From the NCBI GenBank assembly GCA_964623055.1, contig CAZURK010000038.1:1-64000 (forward strand): 64,000 bases of DNA, in the 5' to 3' direction. The notes under the pieces are model-generated. The model ran no database searches, was not told where the DNA came from, and was given only the letters and a program-made list of their open reading frames with translations. The stretch is from JADHUC01 sp964623055. Lineage in GTDB: Bacteria; Planctomycetota; Planctomycetia; Pirellulales; Pirellulaceae. This document shows, one piece after another, positions 44,537 through 53,242 of this stretch; position 1 is the stretch's first letter, and every line of letters begins with the position of its first letter. The position numbers were made by a program, and so were the translations under genes.

Positions 44537-44863
44537 ATGGCAAAAACACGACAGAAGGCATTCGAGTATGTCGAGCCGATCGGCGCGCGCGTGCTTGTGC
44601 GCAAAGACGAGCCGAAACGAGAAACCAAAGGCGGGATAGCACTTCCGGATCAGGCCGAAATACCCACCATCACAGGCAGGATCGTCACGATTTCGACGCA
44701 AATCGAGAACGACGACGATGTGCCGTTGCGGCAGTACGACAAAATCCTCTTCCACCCAAAGAACGCTATCCCAGTCGACTTCGAGCCCGACAATCAGCTT
44801 TTCGTGGTGCCCGTCGAGGATGTTGTCGCTGTTTTCCGGCGCGAAACGCCCGACGACGACTAA
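44537..44863 (+). CDS. groES: GroES (Cpn10) family co-chaperonin
   Basis: 108 residues. Family features are the first strand VEPIGARVLVRKDEPK, the mobile loop region ETKGGIALPDQAE that contacts GroEL, GRIVTIST, and YDKILFHPKNAIPV, with VEDVVAVF at the C-terminal end. No groEL follows in the window, so it is an isolated paralogue, which is common in planctomycetes. The acidic tail (RRETPDDD) is not typical. It overlaps the convergent gene at 44860 by four bases. Function as a co-chaperonin is likely but may be specialised. Confidence 0.86.
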   Translation: MAKTRQKAFEYVEPIGARVLVRKDEPKRETKGGIALPDQAEIPTITGRIVTISTQIENDDDVPLRQYDKILFHPKNAIPVDFEPDNQLFVVPVEDVVAVFRRETPDDD

Positions 44864-46263
44864 CCCGCCGTGTTTTCCGGTTCATTCGGACGGGCTTCCT
44901 CTGGCTGCGGTTGATCCGTGAATTTGAAGGTCTCGATCAACGTGCGATCGGCCTCGGCGAAACGTTCCACGAGTTTGGCTTCCAGCGTGAAGGCGAGTGC
45001 TGCGCGGCGTCCTTCGTCATTCGAGAGATGATAGTAGATCCAAAGGATTGGTATTTCGGAGGTCGTGCCGGCCGCTAGGACACGGAGAACGCGTTTGCCG
45101 TCTTCGGTGGTTGAACGTGACGCCTCGACGATTTGCCCAAAGCTGTCGCCCAGCGTGGTTTGGACGTCTGCTTGGAACGCCTCCAGTGACATTCGGTTGC
45201 CCGCGGCAGCCTCGGGCAATTCCGAGATGTTGCACTGGGCGATCAGATCGCCTTGATCGACTAGGCGAAAAACGCACAGGTCGCGGCGATCCATCATGGA
45301 ACGCCAGCGGCGATCGTGTATCAACTGGAAGCCGCTCTTTTCGGCCTTGAAGCTCAGCAACTCGGTCCCGGGATCCGCCTCAAGTGTCAGGCCGGCGAGA
45401 CGCGCATCAGTCAGTTTCTCGGATTCGGCCAACGGTGCGATCGCGACTCGCAGTCTTGCGGTTACGTCGAATCCAGGTTCTGCATGGCCGATAGCGCGGT
45501 TTTCGCGCATCGCGATGGCAAACCAAGTGATGAGCTTACGATTGAGATCGTAGTTGGACTTGGCCCGAAGCTCGATCTTTGATGACACTCCGCCAACGGC
45601 ACCCTCGACGTCCCCCGAGATCTCGATCGTCGCTACCCCATCTTGGACATCATGAAGCGAGCAGGCCGCATTTGATTCCATGATAACGTCCAGCCCAAGC
45701 AGGCGAGCCAGCTTATCGCGATCCATCTCCCAACGGTCGCCGACGCTTACAGGTCGTTCCGGCAGCAGGCTTGGGAGCAATAGGCTGTTGCCCTGCATGT
45801 CGATCAAATCCAACTGCTCCCGGGTAAGCGGCCCCACTGGCGAGTAGATCAGGGACCGGTCCGTCGCGACCTGCACGCAGACAGTGCGCCAATCGTCAGG
45901 CAATCTGGGAACCAGCGTCGCATTGCCTACCTTGATCCGCGCCTCCGCTTGGGTGTAGTAACGCACGGATCGTCTCAGCCAAGGAGTCGCTCGTACATCC
46001 AGTAGCTTCTCCTCGTAGGTCAGATTCCCGTCTGCCATCAGAGGGGTTCTTGTCACCTTCGATCCGTCGGGATTCAACTTCAGTTCACCCTGCACCTCTA
46101 ACACCACCCGGACGGTCTGCATTTTCCCAACAGAAATGGGTTGCTTCAACTCATAAGTTGGTTTGTCGGGTCGAGATTCGGCCCCACTCGCGGGGAAGTG
46201 GAACACAAGCAGCAGCGGGATCAGAGTAGTGATGCTGGCGGTTTTCCTGGAATTATTAGTCAA
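44860..46263 (-). CDS. Secreted protein of unknown function
   Basis: 467 residues if it starts at the TTG at 46263, which gives a standard leader (TNNSRKTASITTLIPLLLVF then HFPASGA). The longer frame to 46392 adds a polar, non-leader segment and has no ribosome-binding site. The mature part is beta-rich (KMQTVRVVLEVQGELKLNPD; ISGDVEGAVGGVSSKIELRA) with a later segment DRRDLCVFRLVDQGDLIAQC. No family is recognised. It converges on the GroES gene with a four-base overlap. Confidence 0.68.
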   Translation of the reverse strand: MTNNSRKTASITTLIPLLLVFHFPASGAESRPDKPTYELKQPISVGKMQTVRVVLEVQGELKLNPDGSKVTRTPLMADGNLTYEEKLLDVRATPWLRRSVRYYTQAEARIKVGNATLVPRLPDDWRTVCVQVATDRSLIYSPVGPLTREQLDLIDMQGNSLLLPSLLPERPVSVGDRWEMDRDKLARLLGLDVIMESNAACSLHDVQDGVATIEISGDVEGAVGGVSSKIELRAKSNYDLNRKLITWFAIAMRENRAIGHAEPGFDVTARLRVAIAPLAESEKLTDARLAGLTLEADPGTELLSFKAEKSGFQLIHDRRWRSMMDRRDLCVFRLVDQGDLIAQCNISELPEAAAGNRMSLEAFQADVQTTLGDSFGQIVEASRSTTEDGKRVLRVLAAGTTSEIPILWIYYHLSNDEGRRAALAFTLEAKLVERFAEADRTLIETFKFTDQPQPEEARPNEPENTAG

Positions 46264-46796
46264 TTTCTCGTTTTTTCTCGCGAATAGAGGAGAGTCTAGT
46301 CGTCCTATTTCATGGTGAACCCATTGGTATGCTAGCTGCTCTAGTACTTTACGTAGTCCGTTAAATCGGTCGCGTTCATGACGGTTCTTCACCGGAAAGG
46401 AGTGTTTTGTTGTCCGACTTCCCGTATTCGGGGAACAATCTGGTATGAGACGATCGAAAACGGGATTAGGACGGTGGGACGCGGTTCGAGATGGATGCGG
46501 TGGATGGCGATGTTGCCCCCCTTGTCCACCTTATCTCGCGTGTCCACAAGTTCTTTCTGGAGAGAGGTTTAGCGTAGGTTTTACAATTCGTCGTAAAAGT
46601 TCTTCCAATCGCTTATGATGGATAGAACCGGGTAAATTCCGGGTCCGTAGTAAGCAACTACCGGAAATTGGGTGCGGTTTTCCGGTGTGAGGGAGTATCA
46701 CATGATTGTGATACCGACCCCCGTGAGGACGGGATTCTGTAGGAGCGGTGGGAGCCGCAGGGAACGCCTCAGGATCCGCCACACCAGAAGAGGCAT
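46264..46796. promoter_or_regulatory. Long leader region of the sigma factor gene with inverted repeats
   Basis: 533 bases without a gene, between divergent starts. Two small palindromes are visible: ttttac-aattcgtc-gtaaaa (46578-46597) and tatcaca-tgat-tgtgata (46696-46713), the latter a perfect 7-base operator-like repeat. A TATGAT hexamer at 46613 could be a -10 box, but no good -35 box precedes it. These are candidates for operator sites or leader RNA structures that control the sigma factor; none is proven. Confidence 0.4.
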
Positions 46797-48467
46797 ATGA
46801 TGCACTCAACTTATCACAACTCGACAATCAAACAGCTTCGAGACCAGCAGGTTCGTTTTGCGCCTCGAACCAAGAAGTTGGAGCAGGTCGAGCGAGCTGA
46901 GCGTCTGCTCACGGAGATCGACCCGTCCAAGACTTACAGTTACGAGTATCTCTGTTTTCGCATCACGGATTATCGGCCCGACACGTCCCCCAAGTTGACG
47001 ATGACGGGCGACGATGCTCGTCACGATGTGCGATTGTTCGTCGAGGACGTGTCCGACTCGGCAGACGTTCGCGTGAGCGATCTCGCGGAACCGGTCCACA
47101 CGGTCGAGGATTTGAGCAGAATGTTCAAGGTCTCGACGAAGACGATTTCACGTTGGCGCGAGCAGGGCTTGGTGAGCCGGCGATTCATCTTCGACAGCGG
47201 CCGCAAGCGAGTGGGATTCTTGCAGAGCAGTGTCGATCGTTTTGTTGCTCGCAACACCGAGAGGGTAAGACGGGGCGAACGGTTCAGCCAACTCAGTGGA
47301 AGTGAACGAAACGAGATCATCGATCGCGCCCGGCGGTTGGCTCAAGCCGGCGCTGGCCAATCCGAGGTCGCCCGTCGCATCGCCAGGCACATGAATCGTA
47401 GTGTCGAGACGATTCGCTACACGCTGAAGCAATTCGACAAGAAGTACCCGGACTTGGCGATCTTTCCGGGCAATGCCGGTCCGCTGACTGATGAGTTGAA
47501 GCGAAAGATGTATCAGGACTATCGTCGCGGAATCGGCGTGGGCGATCTATCCAGACGCTACAGCCGCACGAGGACTACCGTATATCGAGTTGTCAACGAA
47601 ATGCGGGCCTGGCGAATTCGAGATTTGCCTCTGGACTGCATCTACAACGAAGTGTTCGAGAAACGGGACGCCGAAGCTGAGATCTTGGGCCCGATGCCCG
47701 TTCCCACCGAATCGCCCAGGAAGACGCGCGTGCCGGCAGGCTTGCCGCCGTATCTGGCGTCGTTGTACGAAGTTCCGCTGTTGACTCGGGACCAGGAACA
47801 TCACCTGTTCCGCAAGCTCAACTTCCTGAAATTCCGGGCTGCCAAGCTGCGCGAGAAGCTGAACCCAGCGCGCGCCAATAGTGCGTTGATGGATCGAATC
47901 GAGCGATTGTACGGGCAAGCAGTGGCGACCAAGAACCAAATTGTGCAGGGGAATCTGCGTCTGGTGGTCTCGATCGCGAAGCGACACGTGAGTGCTTCGG
48001 AGGATTTCTTTGGGTTGGTGAGCGATGGCAACATGTCGCTGATCCGTGCTGCGGAGAAATTCGACTATTCCCGGGGCAACAAGTTCAGCACCTATGCAAG
48101 TTGGGCAATTATGCGGAATTTCGCCCGAACGATTCCGGACGAATTCAAGCATCGCGACCGATTCCGCACCAGTCAGGACGAGATGTTCGCTGCCCAGCAG
48201 GACGATCGAAGGGGGCAGTACGAACAGGAAAGCGCCCAGCGACTGCGCGAGTGTCAGATCGCGAGCATCCTCTCCAGGCTTGACGAACGCGAGCAGAAGA
48301 TCATAATTAGCCGGTTCGGCTTGGATCACACCAAAGAGCCCAAGACGCTTAAGGAGGTGGGCTTTCAGTTGGGCGTCACGAAGGAGCGAATCCGTCAGAT
48401 CGAGGCCCGGGCTCTGAACAAGCTGCGTCTTGCAGCCGAAGAGGAGAAGATAGAACTGCCGGACTAG
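46797..48467 (+). CDS. Sigma-70-family factor with three N-terminal helix-turn-helix units
   Basis: 556 residues. Residues ~102-150 form an excisionase/MerR-type HTH (DLSRMFKVSTKTISRWREQG). Two more HTH-like units follow at ~186-212 (SEVARRIARHMNRSVETIRY) and ~247-273 (VGDLSRRYSRTRTTVYRVVN). Sigma region 1.2 is at ~317-345 (YLASLYEVPLLTRDQEHHLF), region 2 at ~380-448 (GNLRLVVSIAKRHV; FDYSRGNKFSTYASWAIMRN), and region 4 at ~495-547 (KTLKEVGFQLGVTKERIRQI). The span between regions 2 and 4 is only ~45 residues, so a normal region 3 is missing. It carries an AGAAGAGG ribosome-binding site. It may direct RNA polymerase to a special promoter class. Confidence 0.88.
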   Translation: MMHSTYHNSTIKQLRDQQVRFAPRTKKLEQVERAERLLTEIDPSKTYSYEYLCFRITDYRPDTSPKLTMTGDDARHDVRLFVEDVSDSADVRVSDLAEPVHTVEDLSRMFKVSTKTISRWREQGLVSRRFIFDSGRKRVGFLQSSVDRFVARNTERVRRGERFSQLSGSERNEIIDRARRLAQAGAGQSEVARRIARHMNRSVETIRYTLKQFDKKYPDLAIFPGNAGPLTDELKRKMYQDYRRGIGVGDLSRRYSRTRTTVYRVVNEMRAWRIRDLPLDCIYNEVFEKRDAEAEILGPMPVPTESPRKTRVPAGLPPYLASLYEVPLLTRDQEHHLFRKLNFLKFRAAKLREKLNPARANSALMDRIERLYGQAVATKNQIVQGNLRLVVSIAKRHVSASEDFFGLVSDGNMSLIRAAEKFDYSRGNKFSTYASWAIMRNFARTIPDEFKHRDRFRTSQDEMFAAQQDDRRGQYEQESAQRLRECQIASILSRLDEREQKIIISRFGLDHTKEPKTLKEVGFQLGVTKERIRQIEARALNKLRLAAEEEKIELPD

Positions 48468-48588
48468 GTCTGGCGACCTTGAGGTGCTGTGATTGTGGCA
48501 AACGCGACTGGCGGGTCGCCGGTTACGGTATCGGCGGCTCCTCTAGCGGGGTGGTGTACCCGTATGCTTTGTTTTTCTGTGTTTCGTA

Positions 48589-48616
48589 TTGCAAGGAATC
48601 TGGGCTTCGCTATATT
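48589..48616 (+). promoter_or_regulatory. Sigma-70-like promoter of the tRNA-tuf transcript
   Basis: TTGCAA (48589-48594), 16-base spacer, TATATT (48611-48616). Transcription would start near 48623, about 32 bases before the first tRNA. It is placed where a promoter for the tRNA cluster and tuf is expected and is a better match than others seen nearby. Confidence 0.6.
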
Positions 48617-48654
48617 AGCAGGTTTGGGCAGCGGGAGGCCTTACCATCCTAAAG

Positions 48655-48730
48655 GCCAGCGTAGCTCAGTTGGCAGAGCAGCTGATTTGTAATCAGCCGG
48701 TCGTGGGTTCGAGTCCCTCCGCTGGCTCCA
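48655..48730 (+). tRNA. tRNA-Thr (anticodon TGT)
   Basis: Acceptor stem GCCAGCG/CGCTGGC, D arm GTAGCTCAGTTGG, anticodon loop ctgattTGTaatcag, T arm gtgggttcgagtccctc, and an encoded CCA at 48728-48730. The complete cloverleaf is readable. Confidence 0.97.
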
Positions 48731-48797
48731 TCGAACGGGGTAGATGACGATAAAAACGGGTAGGGGATCGCGAAAGCAGCGAAACCCTCTAGTAATT

Positions 48798-48879
48798 GGG
48801 GGGTTTCCCGAGCGGTCAAAGGGGACGGACTGTAAATCCGTTGGCAACGCCTTCGCAGGTTCGAATCCTGCACCCCCCA
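48798..48879 (+). tRNA. tRNA-Tyr (anticodon GTA)
   Basis: Long variable arm class. The acceptor stem GGGGGGT pairs with ACCCCCC. The anticodon stem-loop is cggactGTAaatccg, with a variable arm following, and the T arm is caggttcgaatcctg. CCA is not encoded (discriminator A at 48879). Confidence 0.96.
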
Positions 48880-48945
48880 CTGGCGAGCAGGACTTGATCT
48901 CCTGTCTATTGGGGATGGTGGATCGAGTTGCGGGTCAGAGTGGCA

Positions 48946-49016
48946 GCGGGTGTAGCTCAATGGTAGAGCAACAGCCTTCCAAGCTGATGACGAGGGTTCG
49001 ATTCCCTTCACCCGCT
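48946..49016 (+). tRNA. tRNA-Gly (anticodon TCC)
   Basis: Acceptor GCGGGTG/CACCCGC, anticodon arm cagcctTCCaagctg, T arm agggttcgattccct. CCA is not encoded. Confidence 0.96.
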
Positions 49017-49057
49017 CTTGTCCGGTGGGTGTCCGCTTGGCAACGGTATTGCCGTTG

Positions 49058-49130
<73 letters not shown>

Positions 49131-49233
49131 CTCAGGTACAGCCGCGCGTGCGGCAACGTGTTTTTGTGAAACGTTTGGTTGTTTTAACTGTTCAAGGATA
49201 TTGGTCCACTCAGAAACGTAGGTGTAAGAGACA

Positions 49234-50427
49234 ATGGCCAAGGAGCAATTTAAACGGAACAAGCCGCATGTGAATGTTGGCACGATTGGGCACATTGACC
49301 ATGGCAAGACGACCTTGACTGGTGCGATCCTGGCGACGCAGGCCAAGAAAGGACTTGCCGAATTCAAGACATATGCGGACATCGCCAAGGGGGGGACGGT
49401 TCGTGACGAAACGAAGACCGTAACCATCGCGGTGGCACATGTCGAGTACGAGTCGGAGAAGCGGCACTACGCACACATCGACTGCCCCGGCCACGCGGAC
49501 TTCATCAAGAATATGATCACGGGCGCCGCCCAAATGGATGGTGCTATCCTGGTGGTCTCGGCTGCCGACGGCCCAATGCCGCAGACACGCGAGCACGTCC
49601 TGCTAGCTCGGCAGGTGAACGTTCCGGCCCTTGTAGTCTTCTTGAATAAGGTGGATTTGGTCGACGATCCCGAACTGTTGGAGTTGGTCGAGTTGGAAGT
49701 CCGTGAGTTGCTGAGTAAGTACGAATTCGATGGCGACAATATCGCGATCGTTCAGGGCGACAGCCTTTCGGCTTACAAGAATCCGGAGGACCCTGAGGCG
49801 ACCAAGTGCATTCAGGAGTTGATGGATGCCATCGACGAGAACATTCCGCAGCCTGCCCGTGAGGATGACAGACCGTTTCTGATGGCGGTCGAAGACGTGT
49901 TTTCGATCGAAGGTCGCGGTACTGTCGCGACCGGCCGTATTGAACGCGGCGTGGTGAAGGTGAGCGAGGAAGTAGAGATCGTCGGTCTGCGGGAGTCGAG
50001 GAAGACGGTTTGCACGGGCGTCGAAATGTTCCGTAAGCTGCTCGATGAGGGCAGGGCGGGGGACAATGTAGGCTGCCTGCTTCGTGGGGTGAAGCGAGAC
50101 GAGATCGAACGGGGGCAGGTGTTGGCGAAACCGGGTTCCATTACGCCGCACACCAAGTTCGAGGGTGAGGTGTACTGTCTGTCGAAGGAAGAAGGCGGTC
50201 GGCACACGCCCTTCTTTAGCGGCTATCGACCACAGTTCTACTTCCGCACCACGGACGTGACGGGCACAGCCAATCTGCTGGAGGCTGAAATGTGCATGCC
50301 CGGCGACAATGTGAGGCTGTCTGTCGAGTTGCTTAAGCCAATCGCCATGGATAGTGGCGTCCGCTTCGCTATTCGTGAAGGGGGCCGGACGGTTGGCTCT
50401 GGTGTGGTCACAAAGATTCTCGAGTAA
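49234..50427 (+). CDS. tuf: Translation elongation factor Tu
   Basis: 397 residues. EF-Tu brings aminoacyl-tRNA to the ribosome. GTPase motifs are G1 in GTIGHIDHGKTTLT, G3 DCPGHADF and G4 NKVD. Domain 2 starts near VEDVFSIEGRGTVATGRIE and the C-terminal domain ends with TVGSGVVTKILE. At the start of G1, most bacterial EF-Tu sequences read GHVDHGKTT; here the valine is isoleucine. It is downstream of four tRNA genes and followed 12 bases later by tRNA-Trp, probably in one transcript. Confidence 0.98.
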   Translation: MAKEQFKRNKPHVNVGTIGHIDHGKTTLTGAILATQAKKGLAEFKTYADIAKGGTVRDETKTVTIAVAHVEYESEKRHYAHIDCPGHADFIKNMITGAAQMDGAILVVSAADGPMPQTREHVLLARQVNVPALVVFLNKVDLVDDPELLELVELEVRELLSKYEFDGDNIAIVQGDSLSAYKNPEDPEATKCIQELMDAIDENIPQPAREDDRPFLMAVEDVFSIEGRGTVATGRIERGVVKVSEEVEIVGLRESRKTVCTGVEMFRKLLDEGRAGDNVGCLLRGVKRDEIERGQVLAKPGSITPHTKFEGEVYCLSKEEGGRHTPFFSGYRPQFYFRTTDVTGTANLLEAEMCMPGDNVRLSVELLKPIAMDSGVRFAIREGGRTVGSGVVTKILE

Positions 50428-50439
50428 GGGGATATCTTC

Positions 50440-50515
50440 AGGGGTGTAGCTCAATTGGCAGAGCACCGGTCTCCAAAACCGGGGGTTGCGAGTTCAAGTC
50501 CCGCCGCCCCTGCCA
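50440..50515 (+). tRNA. tRNA-Trp (anticodon CCA)
   Basis: Acceptor AGGGGTG/CGCCCCT with one G-T pair, anticodon arm ccggtctCCAaaaccgg, T arm gagttcaagtccc. Encoded CCA at 50513-50515. It lies between tuf and secE, a conserved position. Confidence 0.97.
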
Positions 50516-50596
50516 TTCACCCGCATCGGCGGCGCACGGCACGCGCCGCTGGCCGCCTGATGCGGATTTGTTTCTCTTGCAGGGAAGTGGACTCCA

Positions 50597-51088
50597 GTGT
50601 CCAAAGACAAAGTTGCCACGTCGCGTATGTGGTTTGGTGAGCTTTTTCACGTTGGCGTCTACAAACGCAGTCAGGGCCGGATAACTCGTCAGGTGACTTT
50701 CGCGACCTTGGCGATTGCGTTTGCCCTCGCCGCGTGGCGAATGTACGCCACCGCCGGTCCGTGGCTCAGGGACGCGCTGTTGTGGGTCGTTCCGTCGGTG
50801 CGGGGGGAGATAGCGTCCGGATTTGTGTACGCACTGTCTCTTGGCTTGCTGGTTTTCGGCTTGTGGGTCAGTTTTCGGGTTGTCAACATTCCTCGTTTCG
50901 CAGATTTCTTGATTGCCGTCGAAGCCGAAGTAAACAAGGTATCATGGCCATCTCGCCCAGAGTTGATGCGAAGTTCGCTGGTTGTGATCATCGTGATTTT
51001 TATTCTGTCGACAGTGTTGTTTGGGTTTGACCTCCTGTGGGGATGGCTATTCGAGTTCATCGGGATCCTGAAGTCGACGAAGAATTGA
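50597..51088 (+). CDS. secE: Protein translocase subunit SecE
   Basis: 163 residues, longer than the ~60-130 usual. SecE is the clamp subunit of the SecYEG export channel. Three hydrophobic segments are visible (~35-53, ~74-96, ~127-157). The conserved amphipathic helix and hinge AEVNKVSWPSRPELMRSS precedes the last. The first two segments are the extra pair found in E. coli-type SecE. The GTG start at 50597 follows an AGGGA element. The nusG start lies five bases after the stop, as in most bacteria. Confidence 0.92.
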   Translation: MSKDKVATSRMWFGELFHVGVYKRSQGRITRQVTFATLAIAFALAAWRMYATAGPWLRDALLWVVPSVRGEIASGFVYALSLGLLVFGLWVSFRVVNIPRFADFLIAVEAEVNKVSWPSRPELMRSSLVVIIVIFILSTVLFGFDLLWGWLFEFIGILKSTKN

Positions 51089-51093
51089 AGGGC

Positions 51094-51936
51094 ATGGCGG
51101 TGACTGACCAGCCGAACAATGAAACCGAAGCGTTGGAGCAGCCGGAGGCGGCGGACGTCGAGACGGATCCGGTTGTCGGTGTATCCGAGCAGCTAGTGGA
51201 ACAGGCTCAGGCTGCCGAAACGGACGAGCAACAGGCCGGAGAAGCTGCTGAACCGGCGGCGGAGGAGGCGGAGGAGCCATCAGGCGAACCCGCGGCCGAC
51301 GTGGTTGAGGAAGAAGCCGAAGAGCCGGTTGCCGAAGCGCCGGTTGCAGAGGACGGTGACGATGAGGCGGCCGAAGTCGAGGTCGACGAGGAACTCAAGA
51401 AGGACTGGTACATCCTGAAGGTTCAGGTGAACCGTGAGGATTCGATTCGTGAGGCCCTATTGCGGCGAATCAAGATCGAGGGAGTCGAGGAGTCTTTTGG
51501 GGAGATCGTCGTTCCCACCGAGGATGTCGCGGAGTTCAACAAGAGTGGCAAGCGGCGCGTCGTGAAGAAGAAGCTCTATCCGGGTTACATCCTGGTAAAC
51601 ATGTCGATCAACGACGACACGTGGTTCTTGGTTCGCGAAACACCGGGCGTGGGAGACTTCACCGGCTCGGCGGGCAAACCGACGCCAATGGATCCAGTGG
51701 AGGTCGAGCGGATCCTCAAGGTCAGCACCAAGGAAGAAGATGGCGGCGGGCAGATCAAGACAGCCATTCCGTTCAGGGCGGGCGATCGGGTACGTGTGAA
51801 GGACGGCTACTTCCAGAATTTTGAAGGTGATGTGGAAGCCATTGACGAGGCAAACGGTCGCATCACAGTGATGATCAACATTTTCGGCCGCTCGACGCCC
51901 GTCGAGTTGGAGCATTGGCAGGTGGAGGCCGTGTAG
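51094..51936 (+). CDS. nusG: Transcription termination/antitermination factor NusG
   Basis: 280 residues from the ATG at 51094; a GTG six bases later (VTDQPNN) has the better-spaced AAGGG element and may be the true start. The first ~100 residues are an unusual acidic, Ala/Glu-rich extension (e.g. AAEPAAEEAEEPSGE). The NGN domain begins KKDWYILKVQVNREDS and includes KKLYPGYILVNM and VRETPGVGDF. The KOW motif is AGDRVRVKDGYFQNFEG. NusG binds the RNA polymerase clamp and couples transcription to translation or Rho. The extension is not part of normal NusG. Confidence 0.95.
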   Translation: MAVTDQPNNETEALEQPEAADVETDPVVGVSEQLVEQAQAAETDEQQAGEAAEPAAEEAEEPSGEPAADVVEEEAEEPVAEAPVAEDGDDEAAEVEVDEELKKDWYILKVQVNREDSIREALLRRIKIEGVEESFGEIVVPTEDVAEFNKSGKRRVVKKKLYPGYILVNMSINDDTWFLVRETPGVGDFTGSAGKPTPMDPVEVERILKVSTKEEDGGGQIKTAIPFRAGDRVRVKDGYFQNFEGDVEAIDEANGRITVMINIFGRSTPVELEHWQVEAV

Positions 51937-51984
51937 GCGAGGTCAGCACGCGGGTTCCGTCTCCGAGTAAGAAGGGTGTGCCAG

Positions 51985-52410
51985 ATGGCGAAACAGGTGG
52001 AAGGGCAAGCGAAATTTCAGATCCCCGGCGGGCAAGCAACTCCGGCACCGCCCGTGGGTACTTCGCTTGGCAAGTTCGGTATCAACCTCGGCCAGTTCGT
52101 GCAGCAGTTCAACGACCGCACAAAGGAGTATAACGGGACGCCTATCCCTGTGATCGTGACGGTCTACAACGATAGGACGTTTGACTTTGTCACGAAGAGT
52201 CCCCCGGCTGCATCGCTGCTGAAACAGGCTGCCGGGATTGCGGCAGGTTCTGGAGTTCCGAATAAGGAGAAAGTGGGAACCGTGACCAAGGATCAGGTCC
52301 AGGATATCGCCCAGAAGAAGATAGACGACCTGAACGCCAGCGGTTTGGAGGCGGCTTGCCGCATGATTGAAGGAACGGCGCGGAGCATGGGGATTGTTGT
52401 CGAGGGCTGA
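51985..52410 (+). CDS. rplK: 50S ribosomal protein L11
   Basis: 141 residues. L11 forms the GTPase-associated centre with 23S rRNA. Family features are AKFQIPGGQATPAPPVGTSL, GINLGQFVQQFND, VIVTVYNDRTF and SPPAASLLKQAAG. The ATG at 51985 is preceded by an AAGAAGGG element. It begins 48 bases after nusG. Confidence 0.98.
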   Translation: MAKQVEGQAKFQIPGGQATPAPPVGTSLGKFGINLGQFVQQFNDRTKEYNGTPIPVIVTVYNDRTFDFVTKSPPAASLLKQAAGIAAGSGVPNKEKVGTVTKDQVQDIAQKKIDDLNASGLEAACRMIEGTARSMGIVVEG

Positions 52411-52491
52411 TCCCGGAGTCCTTCTGTAGATGGCGCGTTGGCTGCGGGCAAGCACTAGATCACGTTCAGTGAGAATCGGACAGGCAAAACG

Positions 52492-53172
52492 ATGGTGAAG
52501 CGATCGAAACGATACGAGGCATTGGAGAAGAAGGTTGCAGGGGATGAGCCGCTGGCGCTTGACGCGGCCGTCGCCTTGTTGAAGGACTGCGCGACAACAA
52601 AATTCGATCAGACCGTCGAGGTCCACATGCGGCTGGGAATCGACCCGAAGCAGGCGGATCAGATTGTTCGCGGATCGATCGTGTTGCCTCATGGAATTGG
52701 CAAGAGTCAGAGGGTAATCGTGTTTGCCAAGGGGGATCTGGCGGACGCGGCCAAGGAAGCCGGTGCGGACGAGGTGGGGCAGGAGGAATTGGCCAAGCGG
52801 ATCAAAGAAGGCTGGGTCGACTTCGACGCTTGCATCGCCGCGCCGGACATGATGGGCATGGTGGGACCGTTGGGGCGAATCCTTGGCCCCCGGGGCTTGA
52901 TGCCATCACCCCGTTCCGGGACCGTCACCCCCGACGTTGCCAGGGTCGTCAAGGAGTACAAGGCGGGCAAGGTGGAGTTTCGCAACGATTCCGGCGGCAA
53001 CATCCATGCCCAGATCGGGAAGTTGAGTTTCGACAGCGACAAACTGTTAGAGAATATCCAGGCATTCATCGACCACATCGTGTCAATGCGGCCGGCTCCT
53101 GTGAAAGGGGTCTACGTCAGGTCGGTTTCGATTGCAGGAAGTATGAGTCCGGGCATCCGGGTTGCCGCATGA
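52492..53172 (+). CDS. rplA: 50S ribosomal protein L1
   Basis: 226 residues, normal length. L1 forms the L1 stalk. The motifs VEVHMRLGIDPKQADQ, GSIVLPHGIGKS, LGRILGPRGLMPSPRSGTV and FIDHIVSMRP are standard. L1 commonly represses its own operon by binding mRNA; no copy of its target is seen in the 81-base gap before this gene. Confidence 0.98.
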   Translation: MVKRSKRYEALEKKVAGDEPLALDAAVALLKDCATTKFDQTVEVHMRLGIDPKQADQIVRGSIVLPHGIGKSQRVIVFAKGDLADAAKEAGADEVGQEELAKRIKEGWVDFDACIAAPDMMGMVGPLGRILGPRGLMPSPRSGTVTPDVARVVKEYKAGKVEFRNDSGGNIHAQIGKLSFDSDKLLENIQAFIDHIVSMRPAPVKGVYVRSVSIAGSMSPGIRVAA

Positions 53173-53242
53173 GCCGCCGGGTAAACGGGATAACGCCGCA
53201 AGCGGGCCTTGCCGGCGAGAACCAAAACGAAGTTGCAGAGCA

